From an uncultured Collinsella sp. (GTDB lineage Bacteria; Actinomycetota; Coriobacteriia; Coriobacteriales; Coriobacteriaceae), in contig CAAFGG010000038.1 in assembly GCA_900762325.1 (NCBI GenBank), positions 1 through 21,336 on the forward strand: 21,336 bases of DNA, in the 5' to 3' direction. Below the pieces are notes generated by a model that was not told where the DNA came from, did not search any database, and saw only the letters and a program-made list of their open reading frames with translations. This document shows, in pieces, positions 1 through 5,357 of this stretch (within the stretch, counting starts at the first letter, position 1; each line of letters begins with the position of its first letter). Both the position numbers and the translations under genes were made by a program.

Positions 1-136
1 CCATCTACTCGACGACCTGGCAGACCTCACCGACTCGTTCTACTTCATCGAGTCCGGCACGCTCGTGAAAAAGACCGAGTCGTCCTCGCAGACGCTCAAG
101 CAGGAATACCTCGATACATACGAGGGAGGTGAATGA
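1..136 (+). CDS. C-terminal end of a probable ABC-transporter ATP-binding protein (partial)
   Basis: The frame is open from the window edge to a TGA at 134-136, giving 44 residues. They begin HLLDDLADLTDSFYFIESG and continue with GTLVKK. This resembles the end of an ABC ATPase: the switch (H-loop) histidine in 'HLL', then a strand of the type 'D..yfI..G.LV' seen after it in this family. Walker A, signature and Walker B would lie upstream of the window, so the assignment is inference from a short tail. The next gene begins one base after this stop, and its ribosome binding site lies inside this gene, so the two are probably co-translated. A substrate cannot be named. Confidence 0.5.
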   Translation, partial: HLLDDLADLTDSFYFIESGTLVKKTESSSQTLKQEYLDTYEGGE

Positions 137-137
137 C

Positions 138-566
138 ATGATAGGCAAGAGCTATGCAAAGATAGCGATTGTTGGCTCTGTACTTTGTCTTGCAATGGTG
201 CTATGTGCATCATTTGCGAGGTATAGGTCTGAGCAGTCGTTCATCGATGGCGCTGAGAACGGTTTTGGCATAGACGGGATGTATGTCAACGATGGCGCGA
301 CCAGGCCGTCTATGGCGATTCTTGCAGGCGAAGACATGGAATGGCAAATCTGCAATGACGATGGCTCTTGTCTGAGTGGTCGTTTGGCCGCAACGAGCGA
401 TCCGAATTCGTTCGATCTTCTCGACGATGATGGAGCGGATTGCGGTTCTGTTCACCTTTCATATGCATCGCGAGACGGGATGGACGGCATTCTCTACGTC
501 TCCCACGAAACTGGCGATTTCAAGATGCGCAGGACTAACCGGGTGCCGGCTTTTATCGAGGAGTGA
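138..566 (+). CDS. Small membrane-anchored or exported protein of unknown function
   Basis: 142 residues from ATG 138. A strong ribosome binding site (GGGAGG, 124-129) lies 8 bases upstream, so this start is preferred over an in-frame GTG at 129 that overlaps the same site. Residues about 7-25 form one hydrophobic segment after a short basic N-terminus (a signal anchor or uncleaved signal peptide). There is no convincing lipobox. The rest is soluble, acidic and Asp/Gly-rich, with three cysteines, and I do not recognise it. The gene sits one base after the probable ABC ATPase and ends 6 bases before a GC-rich hairpin, so it is likely the last gene of that operon. A transporter accessory or immunity role is possible but is only inferred from position. 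Confidence 0.7.
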   Translation: MIGKSYAKIAIVGSVLCLAMVLCASFARYRSEQSFIDGAENGFGIDGMYVNDGATRPSMAILAGEDMEWQICNDDGSCLSGRLAATSDPNSFDLLDDDGADCGSVHLSYASRDGMDGILYVSHETGDFKMRRTNRVPAFIEE

Positions 567-571
567 GAGTT

Positions 572-600
572 CCCGGCGGCCTGCCGATCAGGCCGCCGGG
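572..600 (+). terminator. GC-rich hairpin, possible terminator of the first operon
   Basis: A perfect 12-base stem (CCCGGCGGCCTG / CAGGCCGCCGGG) with a 5-base loop starts 6 bases after the stop of the preceding gene. Position and strength suit a transcription end. No T-run follows, so intrinsic termination in the textbook form is not shown. Confidence 0.55.
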
Positions 601-610
601 CTATCGAGCC

Positions 611-644
611 CCGCATTCATCCGTACACACACGGATGAATGCGG
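611..644. repeat. Perfect 14-base inverted repeat
   Basis: CCGCATTCATCCGT (611-624) is repeated inverted at 631-644 around the 6-base spacer ACACAC. It lies 10 bases after the GC-rich hairpin. The motif CGGATGAA within the right arm recurs directly at 653-660. No T-run is present on either side, so it may be a second hairpin of the same 3' end, a protein-binding site or a recombination scar. Confidence 0.7.
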
Positions 645-678
645 AAGGTGTCCGGATGAAGTTGATAATCAAGGAAAC

Positions 679-704
679 AAAGCCGTTCTGCCTGGGACGG
701 CTTT
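679..704. repeat. 8-base inverted repeat
   Basis: AAAGCCGT (679-686) and ACGGCTTT (697-704) flank a 10-base spacer. This is the third hairpin within about 130 bases and lies at the truncated 5' edge of the exonuclease remnant, so it may mark the rearrangement point. Function unknown. Confidence 0.4.
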
Positions 705-1004
705 GGCCTGGACTTTAACTACAACATCGCAATCGACACTTATCAGCTCGCGCAACGCGCATGGCCAGATCTCGGACGCTGGTGCATGGAGGACCTTCGA
801 GATTTGCTGGACATCAAAAACGACGACGCACACCGCGTGCTCGCCGACTGCGAAGACGAGATGGCTGTCTACAATGCGATCAGAAACGGCGTGAAGTCCG
901 GAGAGCTTTCTGTGGAACCGCCGCGCCGTCGCGCGAGCCGACCGGGCAACCCGGGCAATCTGGTCCCGGCTCTCCCGGTCGTATTCCTACGATATCGCCC
1001 CTAG
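690..1004 (+). pseudogene. C-terminal remnant of a DnaQ-type 3'-5' exonuclease
   Basis: The frame is open from 669 to a TAG at 1002-1004. Residues from about 717 onward match the second half of the DEDDh exonuclease fold of the DNA polymerase III epsilon family. 'AIDTYQLAQRAWPDL' corresponds to the 'iDTleLAr..~P' helix. 'MEDLRDLLDI' corresponds to the 'L..L....gI' stretch. 'AHRVLADCED' is Exo motif III with catalytic His (831-833) and Asp (846-848). Exo I (DxE) and Exo II are absent, and there is no ribosome binding site or full-length start, so this is a 5'-truncated remnant. The last 25 or so codons are Pro/Arg-rich and unlike the family. It could only be mistaken for a short gene because an ATG falls at 786. 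Confidence 0.65.
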
Positions 1005-1016
1005 ATCACCAATGTG

Positions 1017-1256
1017 TCAGATAAAGAATGAGGCAATGGCTATGATCACGCCTACGGCAGATGCAACGACTGCGCCTTTTTTCCTCTCCTTTAGTCCGAC
1101 GAATAGGGTTGCCGTAAAGTAAAGGGCGGAAATGCAGGCTATGGCAAGCGAAACGAGTTCCTTGGGCGGTTTCAGCAAAAGGTCGCTAGCAAAGAGTAAT
1201 GCAAGCAGGGCAAAGCCGATTGTGTTCAAGTATCTCGATTGATTTTGCGACAACAT
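1017..1256 (-). CDS. Small integral membrane protein, third gene of the secreted-peptide cluster
   Basis: 79 residues, with a purine-rich ribosome binding site (AAAGGAAG) a few bases before the ATG at 1256-1254. Three hydrophobic segments are visible, at about residues 10-27, 33-54 and 61-79, with the basic loop KERKKG between the last two. No conserved family is recognised. Its start is 12 bases after the end of the interrupted secreted-protein gene and in the same direction, so it was probably co-transcribed with it and with the thioredoxin-like gene. A multi-helix protein of this size beside an exported Cys-containing peptide could be an immunity or export protein; that is inference from context only. 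Its own frame is intact. Confidence 0.65.
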   Translation of the reverse strand: MLSQNQSRYLNTIGFALLALLFASDLLLKPPKELVSLAIACISALYFTATLFVGLKERKKGAVVASAVGVIIAIASFFI

Positions 1257-1268
1257 GGCAACTTCCTT

Positions 1269-1673
1269 TCAGAACATGCAAGTGAAAAGTCGGTACGATG
1301 TCATTGCGGTTGCAAAAAAGCCGCCGCCAGGACCGGTTGTCACGAGACCGGCGATAACTTCAGCGGTGCCAGCAAGGTAGGGATCGCGCAGGCAAGCCTC
1401 CTCCTTCGCGTTCAGCTTGACCTTGTGAGGGACGGTGCGGTTATTTGCAGATCCGTGAGAATCGCACCACGCCTTGGAATATGAATCCGTGCAGCGTCCG
1501 CGCTCAAAAAGGGATATATCGTAATTTTCGTCGTAGTTGACTCAGACGTAGATATCGCTGCTCTCGGCGGGAGATCCCTCGTCGGCATAGGCTGCCGCAA
1601 CGGGTACAAATGGTGTCATGACAAGGGAGAGGCAAAGAGCTGCTGAGACGATGGAGGGCGGGCATTTCTTCAT
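1269..1673 (-). pseudogene. Exported four-cysteine protein gene with an in-frame TGA
   Basis: A strong ribosome binding site (AAGGAG, 8 bases from the ATG at 1673-1671) precedes a clear Sec signal peptide. It starts MKKCPPSIVS, has a hydrophobic core to about residue 24, and has a likely signal-peptidase site after AAAYA at residue 30. Codon 44 is TGA (1544-1542). The same frame then continues for 90 codons to a TGA at 1271-1269. The continuation holds all four mature cysteines and a Gly-rich hydrophobic stretch (VTTGPGGGFFATAM). Without the stop, the product would be about 104 residues after cleavage. No family is recognised; size, export signal, cysteines and the thioredoxin-like neighbour suggest a disulfide-bonded secreted peptide, perhaps bacteriocin-like. 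Selenocysteine read-through is unlikely, because the neighbouring gene is broken by TAA, not TGA. Confidence 0.65.
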
Positions 1674-1683
1674 GGCTGGCTCC

Positions 1684-2241
1684 TTAATCTGGCCTTTGAT
1701 ATTTACTCGATGTCGCCTCCTTCCGCTTTATATCCGTTGTATTCGCGTATTTCTTTAATAAGGCAAGAGGTTCTTCCTCTCCTTCGGATAAGCCGATGAT
1801 GTTTCCTTGATCATCCAGTATGAATACGGATGGAATATGCTCAAGTTCATATTGGTCATACACGGTCTTATCTTAATCTATGTATATGGGAAAGTCTCCT
1901 TCTTGGACCGAGGCTTCTTCAATTGTGCTGTCCTCGGAAACAGTGAAAAGGTTCTTCCTTAAGGCTGCGAAATTATCAAGTTGTTGCATATCTTCTATGA
2001 GAGATTCGCAGTGCTGACACCACGATGCCCAGAACATCAAGATGTTTTCCTCATTAGGTTTTAGCTTGTTAAAATAATTGACGTTTCGGCCGAGGCTGAA
2101 ATCTTGGCCCATTTTAATGGACAAAGATGAGGGATAAGCATCGTGTTGCGGTTTGATATTGACGGCGATTAAGGCGGCGAAACACGTCAGAGTCGCCAAA
2201 GTCAGTAAGGCGATAACGCATTTTCTCGGTTTCCAGCTCAT
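1684..2241 (-). pseudogene. TlpA/ResA-like membrane-anchored thioredoxin gene with an in-frame TAA
   Basis: The preferred start is the ATG at 2241-2239, preceded by GAGAGGGA; an upstream ATG at 2271 has no better support. Residues about 8-27 are an N-terminal membrane anchor. The thioredoxin active site is WASWCQHC (Cys75, Cys78), preceded by the strand NILMF. Codon 123 is TAA (1875-1873). The frame then continues for 62 codons with the rest of the fold, including HIPSVFILDDQGNIIG, which carries the expected cis-proline and the following strand-turn-strand. The true end is a TAA at 1686-1684, which merges into the ribosome binding site of the secreted-protein gene. An intact product would act outside the membrane in disulfide exchange, plausibly on the four-Cys neighbour. 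A single A-to-T change (AAA to TAA) would explain the lesion. Confidence 0.8.
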
Positions 2242-2346
2242 GACAGATCCCTCTCTCATGGTGAAACGCATACGTTTTGGGACCGGATACCGCTCAAATC
2301 CATTCTGGACGATGACTCGACTTACCGCCTTGTCCTTTCAGCGTGA

Positions 2347-2361
2347 TTGCCGCTGCGGCAA
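2347..2361. promoter_or_regulatory. Palindrome in the divergent intergenic region, possible operator
   Basis: TTGCCGC-T-GCGGCAA is a perfect palindrome of 7-base arms around one base. It lies in the 192-base gap between the thioredoxin-like gene (minus) and the pilin-DUF6273 gene (plus). The position suits an operator serving one or both, but no convincing -35/-10 pair could be fixed nearby. Confidence 0.25.
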
Positions 2362-2433
2362 GATCTGCGCAGCCTTTTGGAATAGTCCTACGCTCAAGCC
2401 GTTTCTATTCACCCTGAGCGAAGGGAGCCGCAT

Positions 2434-3456
2434 ATGCATGCAGCGGCAGTTTCGCCTCGGGGGGGGGTCGCTCGTAGGGCGGCTAATCTCCGGGGCCAGT
2501 CAATCATCGAGTACGTCCTGATCATCGCCGTCATCGGTCTTGTCATCGTGTTCGCGGGACCCGGTGTGGCGGGAGCCATCCGCAACCAGTTCAACCTGGT
2601 CGGCAACACTGTGAATAGCGGGACTAGCGCTGGCGCCGAGGGCGGCGGAGCATCCGGCGGCGGTTCCGCGGGAGCCGATTCAGTGACCGTACAGGCGGCT
2701 GTGGCCAAGGACGTCAAGGACTGGACGCTCGTTGAACAGAAGGCCGTGGCCGAGGACATCGCAGCGAAGGGCGAGGCGTCGCCAGTGTACACCAAGGCGA
2801 AGGCCGCTATGGATGCGGGAACGACTTGGTCGGTCAAGCTCACGAACGATGACACCATGACCTACCGAATCATCGGCATCAACCACGACGACTTGGCAGA
2901 TGGCAGCGGCAAGGCAGGCCTGACGTTCCTCACCACCTCGACGGGAATCAGATCGCGCATGAATGCGACCGACACTAATGTCGGTGGTTGGGAGAAGTCC
3001 GAGCTCCGTGCGAAGATGAACTCCGGTGAGATCTGGAACCTGATGCCGTCCGATTTCCAATCCAAGGTAAAGCCCGTCAGGAAGCTCACGAACAACGTCG
3101 GTGGCGGGAAGGCGAATAAGAATGCCGCCGTGACAGCAACGACCGACAGACTGTTCCTGCTCAGCTACTCCGAGATTGTGCCGACGTCTTATCTCGCATC
3201 TGACTATCCCTGGACTTCCAACGAGGGCACCCAGTACGAGGCCTTCAGGGGCAAGGTGACGGAGAACCACAATGTCAAGAACCCCGATGCCTTCTCCGCC
3301 ATCGCCATTGGTCCAAGTTTGTGGGAGCGTACGGTGTGTACGATGTATCAGAAGGCCCCTGCTGCGGGTTTCCTCCGTGTCAAAAGCGACGAAGGTCCGA
3401 CACCATCCTTCTACGCGTCGTACGCGGGTTGCGTCTGCTCTGTCTGGAGCTTCTAG
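2434..3456 (+). CDS. Flp-type (type IVb) prepilin fused to a DUF6273 domain, with a G-tract at its start
   Basis: 340 residues. Residues 21-27 (G|QSIIEY) form a Flp/TadE prepilin-peptidase site with Gly at -1, Glu at +5 and Tyr at +6. A hydrophobic helix (about 24-48) ends in NQF. A Gly/Ser/Ala linker follows (about 62-82). From about 130 the sequence matches DUF6273 as I know it: WSVKLTNDDTMTYRIIGIN, NVGGWEKSELRAKMN (182-196), VKPVRKLTNN, a 'TDRLFLLSYSEI' segment, and an aromatic C-terminus with CVC. This predicts a surface pilin or pseudopilin displaying a globular, possibly adhesive, tip domain, assembled by a Tad system not in this window. The ribosome binding site AAGGGAG (2421-2427) serves ATG 2434 (6 bases) and ATG 2438 (10 bases); only 2434 is in frame with nine G. 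A terminator follows. Pilin site and TM are seen; adhesion is inferred. Confidence 0.85.
   Translation: MHAAAVSPRGGVARRAANLRGQSIIEYVLIIAVIGLVIVFAGPGVAGAIRNQFNLVGNTVNSGTSAGAEGGGASGGGSAGADSVTVQAAVAKDVKDWTLVEQKAVAEDIAAKGEASPVYTKAKAAMDAGTTWSVKLTNDDTMTYRIIGINHDDLADGSGKAGLTFLTTSTGIRSRMNATDTNVGGWEKSELRAKMNSGEIWNLMPSDFQSKVKPVRKLTNNVGGGKANKNAAVTATTDRLFLLSYSEIVPTSYLASDYPWTSNEGTQYEAFRGKVTENHNVKNPDAFSAIAIGPSLWERTVCTMYQKAPAAGFLRVKSDEGPTPSFYASYAGCVCSVWSF
2459..2467 (+). repeat. Homopolymeric run of nine G within the pilin-DUF6273 start region
   Basis: Nine consecutive G fall at codons 9-12 of the reading frame, upstream of the prepilin-peptidase site. Poly-G runs of this length are established slipped-strand mispairing sites in other bacteria. 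Because two ATG codons 4 bases apart precede it, nine G puts ATG 2434 in frame, ten G would put ATG 2438 in frame, and eight G neither. The tract is certain; phase variation is inference. Confidence 0.9.
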
Positions 3457-3487
3457 GCATTTTGTCATATAAGCCGACATAGGGATA

Positions 3488-3520
3488 AAGGCCCGCGCAG
3501 GATTGCACGGGCCTTCTTTT
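3488..3520 (+). terminator. Rho-independent terminator of the pilin-DUF6273 gene
   Basis: AAGGCCCG (3488-3495) pairs with CGGGCCTT (3508-3515) and is followed by CTTTT. It begins 31 bases after the stop codon of the pilin-DUF6273 gene, consistent with a single-gene transcript. Confidence 0.85.
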
Positions 3521-3911
3521 GACAAGTTTACGAACGGTTTGAGGTTCGTAGGACAGGTTATCGGGTTGAGGAGAAATGGGGTCGTACAGCGGCTCTCAGA
3601 GCGTCTGCCGCACTCCCCCGCCATTACCTTCGTAGCGCCCTCGTATAGAGCTCATCCCGCTTGGCGTTTCGTTGCAACCTCTCACTTGTCCACCGATCAA
3701 GTGAACTACTGGAATAAATACAGCGACACGCTTGTTCGTTACAGTCGCTATATCCACGTAAATCGCCGCGATAAATACAGCCTGTACTCGGCTGTATACC
3801 AGCTACGCGTATGTAGATTCATATCGCGTTAATAAATCGGCTCAAGCGTGTGCAAAACGCGCAAGTAGCCGCAAAAGGCGATTATCGCTCAGGTAGATTT
3901 TTGGCACCCTG
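3521..3911. other. Gene-free intergenic stretch with several short repeats
   Basis: No frame here has a credible start, ribosome binding site or recognisable protein. What is visible: an inverted repeat TACGAAC/GTTCGTA (3529-3550, 8-base loop), another TCACTTG/CAAGTGA (3682-3704), another TACAGCC/GGCTGTA (3776-3796, 7-base loop), and a direct repeat ATAAATACAGC at 3714-3724 and 3771-3781. The stretch lies on the 3' side of tRNA-Pro and is less GC-rich than the core. It may be remnant or regulatory DNA; I cannot assign it. Confidence 0.5.
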
Positions 3912-3941
3912 TTGCTTAATCAAAATTAAGCAATTGCTTAA
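3912..3941. repeat. Three overlapping alternating copies of TTGCTTAA
   Basis: TTGCTTAAT (3912-3920), its inverse ATTAAGCAA (3925-3933) and TTGCTTAA again (3934-3941) give a 9-base stem with a 4-base loop, and also a perfect 16-base palindrome TTAAGCAATTGCTTAA (3926-3941). It directly adjoins the T-run of the tRNA-Pro terminator. It could be a multi-site operator or competing hairpins downstream of the tRNA. Confidence 0.7.
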
Positions 3942-3973
3942 AATAAAAAAGGTCAGGCACTAGGTGCCTGACC
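3941..3973 (-). terminator. Rho-independent terminator of tRNA-Pro
   Basis: On the minus strand a perfect 10-base stem, GGTCAGGCAC / GTGCCTGACC with a 3-base loop, is followed by TTTTTTATTT. It begins 10 bases after the tRNA 3' end. Confidence 0.9.
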
Positions 3974-3983
3974 TGCAAACTTC

Positions 3984-4060
<77 letters not shown>

Positions 4061-4102
4061 AAGCTTTTGTTTGTTGCTCTGCTCTCACTCGCAACAGGGA
4101 GT

Positions 4103-4132
4103 ATATTAACCCGAAACTTTAGCCTTGTGCAA
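4103..4132 (-). promoter_or_regulatory. Probable sigma-70-type promoter of tRNA-Pro
   Basis: On the minus strand TTGCAC (4132-4127) and TAATAT (4108-4103) are spaced by 18 bases and lie about 45 bases before the tRNA 5' end. The gap to the upstream coaBC stop has no clear terminator, so some read-through from coaBC is also possible. Confidence 0.55.
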
Positions 4133-4140
4133 GAACTTTT

Positions 4141-5355
4141 TTAAGAATTTTGAAGCAAGTCCAAAATTGTATATGCGAGCTGGGGTTTTGTGAGTACGGG
4201 AAGTTCCTGCACGCCCGTTGTGCTCACAATCCACGCCTTGTTGGTATCGGTTCCAAAACCCGAATCGGCGCGCGAGACGTCGTTGGCGATAATGGCATCG
4301 CACCCTTTGCGCGCCAATTTGCGTTTCGCGTACTCCACGACGTTATCGGTCTCGGCCGCAAAGCCGATCACGCAGCGGTTGCCCTTGTGGCGCGAAAGCT
4401 CGGCCAGAATATCGACCGTCTCCACGAGCTCGATTCGATCCAGGCGCTCGTTGACCTTTTTGAGCTTATGGTCCGCAGGGGCCGCCGGTGTGTAGTCGGC
4501 GACTGCGGCGGCACAGATGGCCGCGTCGGCCGCCTGGAAGGCGCTCAGTGCCGCCTGGAGCATCTCTGCGGCGGTCTGCACGCGCACGCACTCCATGCCG
4601 CCGGGCACATCGAGCGATGTCGGTCCCAACACGAGCGTGACCTCGGCACCGCGGCGAGCAGCCTCCCCCGCCAGGGCGATGCCCATCTTGCCCGACGAAC
4701 GGTTGCCAATGAATCGCACCGGGTCGATCGGTTCGTGCGTGGGGCCGGCAGTAATCACGATGCGCTTACCTGCCAGGTCTTGAGGCGCGGAGTTGAGCAC
4801 CTCACAGACAGCCTCGACGATGTCCTCGGGCTCGCTCATGCGGCCCGTGTCAACGTCGCCACAGGCAAGGTAGCCGCTGCCGGGTCCCACCACATGCACG
4901 CCGCGGTCGCGCAGCGTGGCCATGTTGGCCTGCGTCGCCGGCGCCTTCCACATGCCGTTGTTCATAGCGGGTGCGATCACGATGGGTCGCGGCGTCGCAA
5001 GCAGCGTGGTGGAGATGAGGTCGTCGGCGATGCCGGTGGCCATCTTGGCGATGATATTGGCCGTCGCGGGCGCCACGACCACCAGGTCGGGTTCCTGCGC
5101 CAGCGAAATGTGGTGGATGGGGTCGGAGGGATCGTCGAATAGGCCCACGGCAACGGGCTCGTTGGTGAGCGCACGGAAGGTGAGCGGGCCCACAAACTCC
5201 GTGGCATGCTCGCTCATAACGACCTTGACGCGCGCACCGCGCTTTTGCAGCAGGCGCACGATATTGCACGACTTATAGGCGGCGATCCCGCCGGTAATGC
5301 CCAGCAGGATCGTTTTTCCCTCAAGTTGCATTGAATTGTTGGATGCCGCCGTCAT
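4141..5355 (-). CDS. coaBC: Bifunctional phosphopantothenoylcysteine decarboxylase / phosphopantothenate-cysteine ligase
   Basis: 404 residues, the usual length for CoaBC. It makes 4'-phosphopantetheine in coenzyme A synthesis: the C-terminal half ligates cysteine to phosphopantothenate with CTP, and the N-terminal flavodoxin-like half decarboxylates the product with FMN. Visible CoaC motifs are the catalytic His82 (HIS), PAMN (129-132) and the mobile-lid Cys165 in LACGDVDTGRM. Visible CoaB motifs are TAGPTHEPIDPVR (202-214), GNRSSGKMG (217-225), AAAVADY (282-288) and the lysines HKLKK (296-300). It starts 2 bases after the zinc-ribbon gene stop, with GGAAG in that gene's end as ribosome binding site, so the two are translationally coupled. 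An internal ATG (MQLEGKTILLG) 8 codons in is an alternative start. It is the last protein gene before tRNA-Pro. Confidence 0.97.
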   Translation of the reverse strand: MTAASNNSMQLEGKTILLGITGGIAAYKSCNIVRLLQKRGARVKVVMSEHATEFVGPLTFRALTNEPVAVGLFDDPSDPIHHISLAQEPDLVVVAPATANIIAKMATGIADDLISTTLLATPRPIVIAPAMNNGMWKAPATQANMATLRDRGVHVVGPGSGYLACGDVDTGRMSEPEDIVEAVCEVLNSAPQDLAGKRIVITAGPTHEPIDPVRFIGNRSSGKMGIALAGEAARRGAEVTLVLGPTSLDVPGGMECVRVQTAAEMLQAALSAFQAADAAICAAAVADYTPAAPADHKLKKVNERLDRIELVETVDILAELSRHKGNRCVIGFAAETDNVVEYAKRKLARKGCDAIIANDVSRADSGFGTDTNKAWIVSTTGVQELPVLTKPQLAYTILDLLQNS

Positions 5356-5357
5356 CG

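Noticed and set aside
939..965. Short direct repeat CCGGGCAA in the exonuclease remnant, as a collagen-like repeat
   Set aside because: Only two adjacent copies occur (RPGNPGN) in a decayed frame; this is too little for a repeat protein.
1542..1544. Selenocysteine codon in the secreted-protein gene
   Set aside because: No SECIS-like stem-loop could be made out just after the TGA, the context is not a redox motif, and the neighbouring gene is broken by TAA, pointing to ordinary decay.
2434..3456. Diversity-generating retroelement target, suggested by the C-terminal aromatic/Cys tail and downstream inverted repeats
   Set aside because: No reverse transcriptase, template repeat or A-biased variable repeat is present in the window, so nothing supports it beyond a general resemblance.
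2680..3624. 314-codon minus-strand frame opposite the pilin-DUF6273 gene
   Set aside because: Shadow of the pilin-DUF6273 gene; it begins in the gene-free stretch and has no family features.
3503..3832. 109-codon plus-strand frame after the pilin gene
   Set aside because: Its start lies inside the terminator hairpin, it has no ribosome binding site, and its sequence resembles no protein.
3521..3941. CRISPR array or integron-like array
   Set aside because: The repeats are too short, of different sequence and irregularly spaced; no repeat-spacer periodicity or associated genes exist.
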